DNA from: Dastarcus helophoroides
Lineage: Eukaryota > Arthropoda > Insecta > Coleoptera > Bothrideridae
Length of the DNA: 64,000 nucleotides
NCBI GenBank assembly: GCA_028583605.1
Contig: CM053334.1
Coordinates: 21,606,868-21,670,867 of the forward strand
Direction: 5' to 3'
Below are positions 46,501-54,880 of the stretch, one piece after another. The position numbers were made by a program, and so were the translations under genes. The notes below the pieces were generated by a model. The model was not told the origin of the DNA and ran no database searches. It worked only from the letters and a program-made list of their open reading frames with translations. The first letter of the stretch is position 1. Every line of letters begins with the position of its first letter.

Positions 46501-49500
46501 CTTTGGTAAGTCTCCATTTTCGAAACGTTACAACTTGTCAAACAAAATATTTTTTTGGGATTCTGAATTGGAAATACGTATCACCACATCGTGGTGGTGC
46601 AAGCGAAAACTTCTTTCGCTTGTGACGGATTTTTTTTTACATTTTTGTATATTTCGACTGTTTTTAATTCTCATTTTTATCAAATTTTCGATATTCCATG
46701 AAAAACTAAGCTAACACAAAAAGTTACGAGAGTGTAGCCCCAACTTGCGCTTGCATACATTAAATTGGTTTCATAAAGTATCGCTTTCTAGAAAAGGTTG
46801 TTTGACAAGTTGTTAAACTGGATCCACATCAATATAAATTTGTGTTGGGCGTTGTATTTGTCACAAAAAATTAGGTTACGTCCGGGTAGTTGCATTTGAA
46901 GAGTTTAGAATAGGGCTTCGAACCGGAACTGAACCGAAACTGAACCGAAACCGAAAACCTACAAAAACCGTTATTTTCGCCGGAACGAAAACCGGAACGA
47001 AATCGAAAAAAAATATCGGTTTATTTCGGTTTGTCGAATTTATATACTTAAAATATTTTTTATTTTATTCTTAAGATTGAAATTTTTTTGAAATTTCAAT
47101 TTTTATTTGAAAATTGTACACAATTTCATGCAACTTTCATCTCATCTTCATCTCTCATTTCTGATTAGATTAGATTAGAAACACACAATTTTCACATTTT
47201 CAACCCAAATAAAAATTTTAAGTTTTAACTTGAATCTTTTATCAATATTTTCAACTTTTTCTTGAAATTTGAACTTTTATCTGGAAATTACTCGAAATAT
47301 TTCTTTTCTTCTTCTAAAGTTTCTAGTTTAAATCGAAAAAAATTTCCTCCATTGTATCTTTAGAATAAAGTAGTAGCATGTTTTTCATTGAAGTTGCAGA
47401 AATTCGATTTTCCTTACAATTTATTTGCAAATTCGAGTTCTAAAAATTGGAATCTTTTTTTTAAAAATTCTTTCTTTCACTTTCAATTTTCTTTTCTTAA
47501 TTTGATACCTCTATTTTTTGAAGTTATTAATCACATTTTCGATATTTCGTCATTTTTTTGCCTTTAAATTCCACTTTGATTTTAGTATTTCAATTTTTTT
47601 TCGAAATCCCAAATTTAAATTCCTGCTGCTGACTTCCTAAATCTTCCAAAAATTCCAAAATATGATTTTTTTCTCAAAATTTTCGCTAAAATCTCGCAGT
47701 TTCAAATTTAACCTAAAACTTTTAAATTTCAAGTCAAAATTTTAGCAAAAAATCCAACATGATATTTCAATTTAAAGCCGGGGTCGAAATTTTTACAGTA
47801 AACTTGAAATGGTGACATGTTAGAAAATGTATAACTTAAAGTTGCAACAATTTTATTTACGTTAAAATAGTAATTTTTATTCTGAAAGCTTTGATTCTTT
47901 CCTCAAAGTCTCAAAAATGTGATTTGTTTAGAATTTAGAAGTCAACATTTTGTTCTCTTAAATATTATGTAATTACTTTCGCTAAACCTCTGGTATAAAT
48001 TCGAAAATTTGGTCCTTTGCAAGTTCGACCCTTTGCTACTTGAACTTTTGTATCAAAAATCTATTCTAAAAATGTTAAACTTTTTTACAAATTTCACAAA
48101 ATTTCGTCTTTAATATTGAAAATTTGTTGTTGATCTTAAAATTTTTATTTTTTGATAGAAAATTGAACTTTAAAAATAATTCAAATTACACTTTTTGTGG
48201 AATTTTTTACTTTCATTTTTAGAATTTACATTTCCATACAAAATTTCAAATTTTTGCTCAAAATGTTAGCAGAAGATAGATTTCAAACGCAAAAGTGCTA
48301 ACTTGAATTTAAAAATTTTATGGTAATTTTTATTTTGAATGTTTATATTCAGAATCTCGAACTAGTATTCAAATTTTAAGAAATAAGACAACAAGTCTAA
48401 ATTTTGAGGAAAAACAAACTTAATGTTTAACAAACGATTTTTCAAAATTAATCCCAAAATTTCGAGTCCTGAAAATTCCCCTCTTTTAAAATTTGACCTT
48501 TTTTCAAGATTTTAGCTTTTTTTTAATGATTTCGTTGTTTTTTTGAAGAATTCGACTCTTTCAAACTACCTATTTTCAAAATTCGACTTTCTTAATTTCA
48601 GATTTTTTGAAAACTCCCAATTTTTGAAAATTTTGATTTTTTTTTTTAGAAAATTTGGCCCTTGGAAAATTTGGCCCTTTTTTTTTAGAAAATTTGGCAC
48701 TTTTTTGGAAAATTTGGCACTTTTTTGAAAAATTCAGCTTTTCGTCGAAAAGTTTGACTTTTTTTTGGAAAATTGCTAATTTTTTTGAGAATTTCATTTT
48801 CCATGACAATTTTAGCGTCTTTTAAAATTTCGGCTATTTTGAATTTTCCATCTATTTAAAATTTCGAAATTTCGAAGTTTTTTTTTTTTGAGAATTTCGA
48901 CGTTCGTTAAAAATCTCGAGTTCGTTGAAAAATTATAAATTTATTTTTGAAAATTTAAGTCATTTCAAAATTTCGATTTTTTGAAAATATTGTTTTTTTT
49001 CAAAATGGCGACTTTAGAAATGTTGAATATTTGAAAATCTCTATATTTTTTGGAAATTTGACTCTTTTTTGATATTTCGACCTTTTGAACGTTTACTTTT
49101 TTGAAAATGTAGCTTAAAAAAATTCTTTATATAACAATTTGGACCTTTATTGAAAATCTAAACATTTTTTAAAATCGCCGACTTTTTTCAAAATTTCTCC
49201 ATTTTCTAACAATTGCCACTTTTCATAATTTCGACTTTCATTAACAATTTTAATCATTAAGTTTTAAATTTCGAAATGTTGACTATGGACCTTTTTAAAA
49301 TCTAAAAATTGAAACCTTATTTAAAAATTTCGGCTCTCTTTAAAAATGTCTAGCTTTGATTTTTAAATTTGGAATTTAATTCAATTTAATTTTTTTTGAC
49401 GTTTGATTTTTTTTGCAAATCTTAACCTATTTTAAAAATTAAAAATTTGGACTTTTGTAAAAATTTGCTTTTTTAGCTTTCGACTTTTGAAAATTTCAAC

Positions 49501-52500
49501 TTTCATTCAAAATTTCCCTTTTTTAAAAATTTGACTTTTTTCAAGATTTTAATTTTTTTTGAGGAATTCGACCTTTTTTAAATTATCTATTTTCAAATTC
49601 CACTTTACCTTAATTTCGAATTTTTTGAAAATTTGGAAATTTTTAGAAAATTGGGTACCTTTTTGATAAATTTTGATTTTTACAATTTCAACTTTTTTCA
49701 AAATTTCGGCCTTTTTTGTGATTTTCTTGAATTTCTGCTTTTTTTGAAAGTTTAGACTTTCGTAAAGAACCTTGACTATTGAAAAATTACGACGTTTTCA
49801 TAATTTCGACTTTCATTAACAATTTTAATCGTTTAAGTTTTAAATTTTGAAATGTTGGCTCTGGACCTTTTTAGAATCTAAAAATTGAAACCTTTTTAAA
49901 AATTTCGTCTCTTTTTAAAAATGTTTAGCTTTGATTTTTAAATTTGGAATTTTTTTTGATATGTTTAATTTTTTTTGTAAATCTGAACCTATTTTAGAAA
50001 TTAAAAATTTGGACTTTTCTGAAAATTTCGTTTTCTAACTTTTGACTTTTGAAAATTTCAACTTTCATTCAAAATTTCTCCTTTTTTAAAAATTTGACTT
50101 TTTTCAAGATTTTGATTTTTTTTGAGGAATTCGACCGTTCTGGATTTCTGGATTCTGGATTCGTTGTGGGTTGCCTAAAAATTTAGGCCAGCACTTAGGC
50201 CACCCTTTCCGGGCCCATTGTGCTATCCCCGTGATAGAGGTGTCCTTGGTCATTCATTCAGCCACCCAACCTTGTTGAGAAACTGAAGAACGTCCCTTGG
50301 ATGCGCCTCTCTCAAACTGGCCACACTAGGCCAGAAGTCCCCCAGCGTGGATCCTCTGATTGATGCTAGTGCCGGGCAGTGACACATCACGTGCTCGACA
50401 CTCTCATCTTCTTCTAAGCACCCTCTGCAGCTCGGGTCGTTTATGATTCCCATTCTGTGGAGGTGTTTGTTTAATCGACAGTGACCTGTCCATATCCCTA
50501 CAAGTTTCCTGAGATTATTCCTTGAGAGTTGTAGGCATAGTTTTGCCCTTTCCCTGCACGGCATTCTAATGAATGCGTGAGTTTGTCGGCATGTTGTTAT
50601 TGAATTCGACCGTTTTCAAACTATCTATTTTCAAATTCCACTTTACCTTAATTTCGAATTTTTTGAAAACTTCGACTTTTTGAAAATTTGGAAATTTTTA
50701 GAAAATTGGGTACCTTTTTGATAAATTTTGATTTTTACAATTTCAACTTTTTTCAAAATTTCAGCCTTTTTGAAAATTCCATTTATTCAAAATTGTGATT
50801 TTCTTGAATTTCTGCTTTTTTTGAAAGTTTAGACTTTCGTAAAGAACCTTGACTATTGAAAAATTACGACGTTTTCATAATTTCGACTTTCATTAACAAT
50901 TTTAATCGTTTAAGTTTTAAATTTTGAAATGTTGGCTCTGGACCTTTTTAGAATCTAAAAATTGAAACCTTTTTAAAAATTTCGTCTCTTTTTAAAAATG
51001 TTTAGCTTTGATTTTTAAATTTGGAATTTTTTTTGATATGTTTAATTTTTTTTGTGAATCTGAATCTATTTTAGAAATTAAAAATTTGGACTTTTGTGAA
51101 AATTTGGTTTTTTAACTTTCGACTTTTGAAAATTTCAACTTTCATTCAGTTTCCCCTCTTAAAAATTTGACTTTTTTCAAGGTTTTTATTTTTTTTTTTG
51201 AGGAATTCGACCGTTTTCAAACCATCTATTTTCAAATTCCACTTTACCTTAATTTCGAATTTGTTAAAAACTTCGACTTTTTGAAAATTTGGAAATTTTT
51301 AGAAAATTGGGTGCATTTTTGAAAAATTTTGATTTTCCACTTTTCCTTAATTTCGAATTTTTTGAAAACTTCCACTTTTTGAAAATTTGGAAATTTTTAG
51401 ATAATTTGGCACTTTTTTGAAAAATTTCGATTTTAACAATTTCAACTTCTTTCAAAATTTCCGCTTTTTTGAAAATTCCATGTATTCAAAATTGTGATTT
51501 TCTTGAAATTTTAATTTTTTGAAAGTTTAGACTTTCGTAAAGAATCTCGACTTTATTAAAAAAATACGAATTCATTTTAAAATTTTTGACTTTCAAATTT
51601 TCGATTTTTTAGAAAATATGGACTTTTTTCAAAACGACTACTTTCAAAATATGAATGAATATTTGAAAATTTCTATATTTTTTCAAAATTTCACTATTTC
51701 TTAATATTTTAACTTTGTGAACATTTTGTCTTTTCAAAAACCAGTTTTAATATTCTGAAAATTTGGATCTTTGTTGAAAATCATAACTTTTTTTTTAGAT
51801 CTCTGACTTTCTCAAAATTTTTCCATTTTCTAAAAATTAGGACCTTTTAATCATTTAAAAAAAAAAATCGGCTCTTTTTCGAAAATTTTGAATTGTTTGG
51901 AAAAATCGTTGTTTTTTTTTAAAAAAAACTTCATTTCTATGACAATTTCAGCTTCCTTCAAAATTTCGGCTATTTTGAAAATTTCATCTATTCAAAATTC
52001 TGAATTTTTGAAAGCTTCGACTTTCGCTAAAAATCTCGACTTTATTGAAACGTTACGAATTAATTTTAAAATATTTGACTTCAACCTCGAAGCTTCGATT
52101 TTTTTTGAAAATATGGAGATTTTTTTAAAAACGGCGCCTTTCCAGAAGTAGAATATTTGAAAAGTTCTATATTTTTTTAAAATTCGACTCTTTATATTTC
52201 GATTTGTTGAAAATTTTGCCTTTTGAAAATATAGGTTTAAAAAATTTTCTATTTGAACATCTGAACCTTTGTTGGACCTTTTTTAAAATCTCCGAGTTTT
52301 TTTAAAATCTCTTGAAAATTTCGATTTTCATGACAATTTCAACTTCCTTCAAAAGCTGGGCTTTTTTGAAAATCCTTTTCAAATCATCGACCTTCGTTAA
52401 AATATCTATTTTTTTTATTTTTTTGGTGCTCCTTGGTTATCTTCAAAAATTGAAAAACAAATCTTGTCCGCGAAACTAAGAAATATTAAAAAATTATTCC

Positions 52501-53831
52501 AAATTTAAATTTATATTTATCAATTTCTTATAGTTCAAGTCTCAACTCATAATTTCGAGAGAAAGGTCTATAATTAAAGAACAAAGTCAACATGTCGATA
52601 AAAAGGGTTAAGATGTTATTAGACAAAGAGAGAGAGAGAAAAACTAAATTTTGTTTAAAGTTGAAATTTCAGAAAATTTAATAATGAAAAGTACCTACAA
52701 GTTTAAATTTAAAACTTTAAAAGAAAAAAGTTAAAATATCGGAAAAAAGCTAAATACATTAAACAAAACTTTCGAAAAATTTTACTTTTTCTAGAAATTT
52801 TGAAGTTTTCAGCAACATTTCCAGGAACAAAATCGAATATTTGGGTTTAAGTCGAGACTGAATTAGGGTAGAAAATTTGAACTTCTTTATTTTTTTTGAA
52901 ATAAAGTTCTTTGTTTGAAATTGTGGCTGGTCTTTTTTATTTTCAGTTTATTTTTTTAATTTGATTTTTTCAATCGACAGTTCTAGAAAACACAGTCGAA
53001 ACAGTAAAAATCAATTTTATTAAAAAAAGCGAATCAAAGTCAAACTTCGATAGGGAACCAAAATTATGAAAGAAAAAGGACTCCCAATTTTCGATTTTAA
53101 TCGCCATAGTTCGTATATTCTAGAAGTTTTCAACTCTAAGGCATATAATTTAGAATTTTTATGAAAATTCCGAGTTTAAATTTGGAAATATCTAAACCCG
53201 AAATTCCGATTTAGTTTTTTATAAACTTTAGGTTTTTCTTGAAATTTGAAGCTCAAATTGAACTAAAAACTCAGAGTTTCACCATGAAAATTTTAAACTT
53301 GTAAAAATATAAAATATTTTCCTTCAATTTTAGGCAAGGTTGTAATATTAAAGTAAAAAAGACGTCACATTTTCTAAATTATGTCCACAAATCAATTTTT
53401 AAAGACTTTTAAAAAAATGAGTCACCTGCAACTGAACCGAAAACCCGAAACCGGAAAAAACCGTTATTTTAGTCGGAACGAAAACCTGAAACTGAACCGA
53501 TGTAATTTTTTTGCCTGAAACGAAAACCGAAAACCCGAACGAAAAACATAGCGGTTCGAAGCCTCTGGTTTAGAACACTATTCAGTGGCATAACTCACAA
53601 AATAACTATTTACGCCAAAAAATTAATTGACCTTCGGTTTTTTAAGTTTCAAAATAGCGCACAAGACGAAATTGAATGCGGATCCAGCTTTAAATGATGA
53701 TTTCATTCACTTTGTACAACAATGTGATCAATCAATTTCAGAACATAAACGACATGATCCAGTTGGAAAGGCCCGATTGGCAGCAAGTCATGGGATACGT
53801 AACAGCTATTTACAAACATTTCGAAACTTAA
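19363..53831 (+). CDS. SPECC1L: Cytospin / SPECC1L homologue (whole gene, CH-domain isoform)
   Basis: Twelve exons (1-8 and 10-13) join to about 902 codons: 19363-19567, 23706-23896, 23966-24139, 24417-24556, 25311-26020, 26472-26597, 26669-26812, 33911-34073, 45132-45290, 45732-46064, 46231-46505, 53742-53831. All introns are GT-AG and all phases agree. Family hallmarks are [16 protein letters not shown] followed by [14 protein letters not shown], a long coiled coil, [19 protein letters not shown], and a C-terminal CH domain (about residues 785-900) ending [11 protein letters not shown]. Cytospins crosslink actin filaments and microtubules and act in cytokinesis and cell adhesion. The vertebrate protein is about 1,100 residues; the shortfall is mostly N-terminal. 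The sum of 2,710 nt is in frame only if one extra base in exon 5 is disregarded. An alternative giant last exon lies between exons 8 and 10. Confidence 0.93.
19568..23705 (+). repeat. Intron 1: ~300-bp higher-order repeat array
   Basis: From about 19,690 to 23,640 a unit of roughly 300 bp recurs about twelve times. Landmark AACTAAGAGAATAATTTTG-like words occur near 20,013, 20,363, 20,661, 20,959, 21,511, 21,806, 22,391, 22,981 and 23,281. Each unit contains about three subunits, each with the near-palindrome TTTTCTGAGAAA followed by GCTCGAACCAGAAATAAATT or a close variant. No coding sequence was seen. The intron ends TTTTTCAG. Confidence 0.8.
23706..23896 (+). CDS. SPECC1L: Cytospin exon 2 (coiled coil)
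   Basis: The acceptor is TTTTTCAG|CAGCC and the donor CTCAAG|GTAAGT. It encodes 64 residues including [20 protein letters not shown] and a heptad-like E/L/Q-rich stretch, consistent with the first coiled coil of the family. It ends in phase 0. Confidence 0.9.
23966..24139 (+). CDS. SPECC1L: Cytospin exon 3 (coiled coil continuation)
   Basis: Fifty-eight codons between AACTAG|ATACAG and GACCAAC|GTAAGT. The peptide [19 protein letters not shown] parallels the LKNENRMLKDRLN region of vertebrate cytospin. It is followed by a His/Ser/Ala-rich linker ([12 protein letters not shown]). Both ends are phase 0. Confidence 0.9.
24205..24400 (+). repeat. 31-bp C/T minisatellite in intron 3
   Basis: Five to six degenerate copies of CCTCTTTGTTTCCCACTTCT plus GACATCC(T/A). 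The same unit occurs in intron 5 at 26,230-26,425. Both copies sit just upstream of a splice acceptor. Confidence 0.75.
24417..24556 (+). CDS. SPECC1L: Cytospin exon 4 (family signature)
   Basis: The acceptor is TTCATGCAG and the donor CTACAG|GTATTT. It encodes [20 protein letters not shown], nearly identical to the vertebrate [15 protein letters not shown] signature, which is what identifies the gene. It ends in phase 2; AG plus the first C of exon 5 gives Ser. Confidence 0.93.
24557..25310 (+). other. Intron 4, A-rich repeat
   Basis: Contains general A-rich, TCGAAATTT-containing repeat sequence between about 24,650 and 25,230. Nothing coding was seen. The acceptor is TTGTCGAACAG. Confidence 0.8.
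25311..26020 (+). CDS. SPECC1L: Cytospin exon 5 (main coiled coil, one extra base)
   Basis: Encodes about 236 residues: [41 protein letters not shown] and a long coiled coil up to VSILQEECK. The conserved block corresponding to human EEKVILMESLCQQ is interrupted. The frame shifts by +1 at ACCTTTAATG (25,411-25,420). Disregarding one T of the TTT gives [13 protein letters not shown] with the same length as the human block and makes the whole gene in frame. A sequencing or assembly insertion is the simplest explanation; a true frameshift would remove most of the protein. Confidence 0.92.
26230..26425 (+). repeat. 31-bp C/T minisatellite in intron 5
   Basis: Six degenerate copies of AACCTCTTTGTTTCCCACTT plus CTGACATCCTCAC, the same unit as in intron 3 and again in the + orientation upstream of the acceptor at 26,471. 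Intron 5 spans 26,021-26,471; the rest is T-rich. Confidence 0.75.
26472..26597 (+). CDS. SPECC1L: Cytospin exon 6 (coiled coil)
   Basis: Forty-two codons between TTGCCAG|GTTATA and TTGCAG|GTATCT, phase 0 at both ends. The peptide [20 protein letters not shown] continues the coiled coil. Confidence 0.9.
26669..26812 (+). CDS. SPECC1L: Cytospin exon 7 (coiled coil)
   Basis: Forty-eight codons between ATTTTTAG|GTTCAA and GAAGAG|GTGAGT, phase 0 at both ends. The peptide includes [20 protein letters not shown] and ends KKLRQEE, which leads directly into the conserved NEEWEKFQ of exon 8. Intron 6 is only 71 nt. Confidence 0.9.
26860..30320. repeat. Intron 7, T-rich arrays with ~530-bp and ~920-bp duplications
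   Basis: General T-rich repeat with two local higher-order duplications. One of about 530 bp has landmarks GAGAACTTAAACTTTTTTCA near 27,330 and 27,860. One of about 920 bp has landmarks AACCTTTTTTCTAAATTTCG near 28,349 and 29,276. Short frames here are low-complexity F/L/I translations. Nothing coding was seen. Confidence 0.75.
30330..32480. repeat. Intron 7, ~125-128-bp array with 256-bp dimeric structure
   Basis: About sixteen units of roughly 125 bp, each carrying GTTCATCAGTAATATTTTCT and AATCATTTGGTGG-like words. Two unit types alternate over much of the array. One contains CACGTGGTACATTTTTC and ACTGTACCTTCGGACACC; the other contains TTCTAAGCTAGATCTTTGG and ACACAATGGATC. Dimers of 256 bp result, best seen at 30,913-31,420. 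Frames of 96-142 codons run through the array because the dimer length and sequence rarely create stops. I do not take them as genes. Confidence 0.85.
32481..33910. other. Intron 7, 3' part, non-repetitive
   Basis: AT-rich but higher-complexity DNA without recognisable coding or RNA features. The part after 33,200 shows scattered TTCGAAATTT words of the general repeat. The intron ends CTCTATTTCAG. Confidence 0.5.
33911..34073 (+). CDS. SPECC1L: Cytospin exon 8 (conserved block, alternative-splice hub)
   Basis: Encodes [20 protein letters not shown] and [11 protein letters not shown], closely matching vertebrate AEWRQFQADLQTAVVIAND. The donor is AAAG|GTGAGC, phase 1. The leftover G can be completed by GT of the giant exon at 35,034 (Gly) or CT of exon 10 at 45,132 (Ala). 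Both continue open frames, so this exon can splice to either. Confidence 0.92.
34255..34710 (+). repeat. Degenerate ~60-bp repeat in intron 8
   Basis: Several degenerate units share GAGTGGGGAGAAGTAGT, TTATGACATG(A/T)GTAG and AATTTGAAATCTT. The segment lies between exon 8 and the giant exon. No coding sequence was seen. Confidence 0.55.
35034..44879 (+). CDS. Giant alternative last exon of cytospin (repeat-rich tail)
   Basis: The acceptor CTTCCACCAG|GTAATT has phase 1 and joins exon 8 to read [20 protein letters not shown]. About 9.8 kb of nearly continuous coding sequence follows, ending TAG at 44,877-44,879, with AATAAA at 44,933. Long open blocks are 35,034-35,850, 37,865-40,155, 40,158-42,104 and 42,753-44,879. 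Twelve +1 frame changes interrupt it, plus a probable 55-nt intron at 37,799-37,853; with these allowed for, the total divides by three. The predicted tail of about 3,260 residues is S/E/K/D-rich and mostly disordered. It has several internal repeat families and lacks the CH domain. I do not recognise a known domain. It could instead be a separate gene with its own promoter, but the matching splice phase favours an isoform. Confidence 0.75.
35226..36080 (+). repeat. Duplicated ~75-residue domain inside the giant exon
   Basis: Copy 1 (35,226-35,440) reads [20 protein letters not shown] ... [20 protein letters not shown]. Copy 2 (35,873-36,080) reads [20 protein letters not shown] ... [15 protein letters not shown]. 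The core pattern is LD-(I/L)-x-x-x-I-x-P-N-T-P-(D/E)-x-x-L-T-x-E-Q, then PL-x-x-SVYDNP. A partial third copy ([15 protein letters not shown]) lies near 37,498-37,545. Equal lengths of the copies show where single extra bases disturb the frame. I know no family with this motif. Confidence 0.7.
37799..37853 (+). other. Probable 55-nt intron within the giant exon
   Basis: The upstream frame would hit a TAG directly after GCCACCAAG. The stretch starts GTAGGTACTAA and ends CATATTTCCAG, with CTTCTAAG as a possible branch point. Removing 55 nt joins GAAGCCACCAA to ACTTGATCC. One further extra C in CCCC at 37,861-37,864 then leads into the long open frame that follows. The rabphilin gene in this window also has a 55-nt intron, so this size is credible here. 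Confidence 0.5.
39722..39868 (+). repeat. Seven in-frame 21-bp repeats encoding heptads
   Basis: Seven tandem 21-nt units encode [42 protein letters not shown] and YAHTREI. The seven-residue period, with a hydrophobic residue at one fixed position, fits an elongated helix. The frame is intact through the array. Confidence 0.85.
41230..41472 (+). repeat. Three tandem 27-residue repeats in the giant exon
   Basis: Units of 81 nt each encode SK(E/K)HQTGDSW(S/G)R-x-LDDS and a variable GSWD-like end. They are the most regular part of a wider region (about 40,100-43,100) in which NSWGGN, DSWG and PKEQKTGD motifs recur at loose spacing. All three units are in the same frame. Confidence 0.75.
44933..44938 (+). 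terminator. Poly(A) signal of the giant alternative last exon
   Basis: AATAAA lies 54 nt after the stop codon at 44,879 and before exon 10 (45,132). It would allow transcripts using the giant exon to end here, upstream of the CH-domain exons. T-rich sequence follows at 44,960-44,972. Confidence 0.55.
45132..45290 (+). CDS. SPECC1L: Cytospin exon 10
   Basis: The acceptor is TTATTCCAG|CTGCCA, phase 1 in, and the donor AAATGCG|GTAAGT, phase 1 out. It encodes [20 protein letters not shown] followed by [12 protein letters not shown]. This parallels the [24 protein letters not shown] segment of vertebrate cytospin, so this is the ancestral continuation after exon 8. Confidence 0.9.
45732..46064 (+). 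CDS. SPECC1L: Cytospin exon 11 (Ser/Pro-rich linker)
   Basis: The acceptor is TTCTTTCAAG|CTCTCA and the donor GACCTAA|GTAAGT, phase 1 in and out. It encodes a 111-residue Ser/Pro/Lys-rich linker ([20 protein letters not shown] ...) before the CH domain, with the RRNSYSDL end resembling a phosphorylatable motif. The equivalent vertebrate region is also a disordered S/P-rich linker. Confidence 0.9.
46231..46505 (+). CDS. SPECC1L: Cytospin exon 12 (most of the CH domain)
   Basis: Encodes [59 protein letters not shown] and [13 protein letters not shown]. These are nearly identical to vertebrate cytospin ([40 protein letters not shown]). CH domains of this type bind F-actin. The donor TTTG|GTAAGT is phase 0. 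Confidence 0.95.
48430..52400. repeat. T-rich array inside the hAT-like element, ~570-600-bp units
   Basis: The landmark GAATTCGACC(T/G)TTTTCAAA with CTATTTTCAAATTCCACTTTA recurs near 48,548 (diverged), 49,567, 50,602 and 51,207. Each unit has further shared blocks such as ATTTTAATCGTTTAAGTTTT. The non-LTR fragment at 50,140-50,601 interrupts one unit. Short frames are low-complexity. Confidence 0.7.
50140..50601 (-). mobile_element. 5'-truncated non-LTR retrotransposon, 3' end
   Basis: Flanked by the 13-bp direct repeat GAATTCGACCGTT at 50,127-50,139 and 50,602-50,614, a clean target-site duplication. The - strand encodes [20 protein letters not shown] followed by the zinc-binding motif [20 protein letters not shown] and ends [10 protein letters not shown] (stop near 50,250). 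This matches the C-terminal CxxC-H-C region of ORF2 in RNase-H-bearing non-LTR clades. The 3' end is a short AATCCAG repeat. Only the last ~100 codons remain. Confidence 0.85.
53742..53831 (+). CDS. SPECC1L: Cytospin exon 13 (CH domain end, stop)
   Basis: The acceptor is ATCAATTTCAG|AACATA, phase 0. It encodes [20 protein letters not shown] followed by TAIYKHFET and TAA. The vertebrate end is [20 protein letters not shown] followed by TAIYKYFET, so this is certainly the last coding exon. It is too short to stand out as an open frame by itself. Confidence 0.95.
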   Translation, partial: NINDMIQLERPDWQQVMGYVTAIYKHFET

Positions 53832-54460
53832 GTCGCATTTAAACTCGCTGTGATATATATCATTCTAAGTGGCGCGCTTTTCAAAATTCGGGCACCGTCG
53901 TCTTTTTTGGCATTCCCGGATTTCTAACGATCGCCTTAATTTCAATTTTCAAGCCTTATTGCCAAATTTCGCGAGCCTTAGAAATTTCGTAATCAAAACC
54001 GATTAGCTTTTTGATAATATTTACAACTCGACGTTTTTTATATACATGACAAATGGCCGGATATTTTGGACTAGTGGAGTAGTTTTTAGATCGAACGGTG
54101 TTTTTATATGGTAATGTACTTTTACTATATCTAGTCATTTAACTGCTTTTGCATGTTGTGGGATATGTAGCGCATTGGTTAAAATATGGCGGCCCATCGA
54201 GGGTGCCTTACGCACTATTTTGTCAAGTTTTCAGTTTGGCCTGATGTACGCCTGTAAAAACACAAATTTTTCGATTCGGATTCATATGGATACATTTCGT
54301 TTTTTAGTATTATATGGATTTTTAAGACTGCTATTTAAGATTTACCTTACAAATAAAACTTATCTAACTGACCTTGTAAAATTATTTCTAGCTTAAGTTT
54401 TTTTTTGTGTTGTTGTGTAAAGATTTTGTATTTTGTTTTTGTGAAAAAAAAATAAAAATT
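53832..54460 (+). terminator. Cytospin 3' UTR with poly(A) signals
   Basis: AATAAA occurs at about 54,352 and again within GTGAAAAAAAAATAAAAATT near 54,450. The second is followed by T/GT-rich sequence. Either may end the CH-domain transcript; the sequence alone does not decide. Confidence 0.45.
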
Positions 54461-54605
54461 AATATATTGTATTTTCATTGATTACCTTGGGCCTCATTTT
54501 TTTTAGCTTTGTGTGAAGCGCTTAAGAAAACTTGCTCTCTTTAACTACGAAACTGCAAAGGTGCAAAATTAGTAAAGTTGAATTTTGTTTGCATTTTGTC
54601 TCCAG

Positions 54606-54637
54606 TTTTTGGACTGAGAAACGAATCTGAAGACAAG
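54606..54637 (+). other. Orphan mini-exon candidate
   Basis: A 32-nt segment is bounded by a good acceptor (CATTTTGTCTCCAG) and a perfect donor (GACAAG|GTAAGT). One frame reads FGLRNESEDK without a stop; the other two stop. It lies 3' of the cytospin stop codon, and its entry phase (needs one base from the previous exon) does not fit exon 12. No partner exon was identified, so it may belong to an unrecognised + strand transcript or be chance. Confidence 0.25.
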
Positions 54638-54819
54638 GTAAGTTTAATGTCACAGGAGGATTTTAAAGAAAACTCTGGGAGTAAAACATACATTTTAATT
54701 GCTATTTACATTTGCATAAAAAATATTTCTTTACTATAAACTAAGTTATCGTTAACACTAGACCCAGATAGTACAAATACGTTCTGAAAATGTTCTTTGT
54801 AAGCTTCACAATTTTCTTG

Positions 54820-54823
54820 TTTT

Positions 54824-54880
<57 letters not shown>

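Larger units (their letters stand above)
46921..53567. mobile_element. hAT-like non-autonomous DNA transposon, 6.65 kb
   Basis: The 8-bp direct repeat GTTTAGAA lies immediately outside both ends (46,913-46,920 and 53,568-53,575). The left end is TAGGGCTTCGAACCG and the right end, read inward on the other strand, is CAGAGGCTTCGAACCG: imperfect 15-16-bp inverted ends. Subterminal ACCGAAACCG-rich DNA and a shared ~60-bp direct motif (ACCGTTATTTT...CGGAACGAAAAC) lie at about 46,940-47,000 and 53,430-53,490. An 8-bp duplication and short inverted ends are typical of hAT elements. No transposase frame is present; the interior is AT-rich repeat with one nested non-LTR insertion. It occupies most of intron 12. 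Confidence 0.75.

Noticed and set aside
46940..53490. LTR retrotransposon reading of the direct ACCGTTATTTT...CGGAACGAAAAC motifs
   Set aside because: The true outer ends are inverted (CTTCGAACCG) with an 8-bp duplication. There are no TG...CA ends, primer-binding site, or gag/pol remnants.
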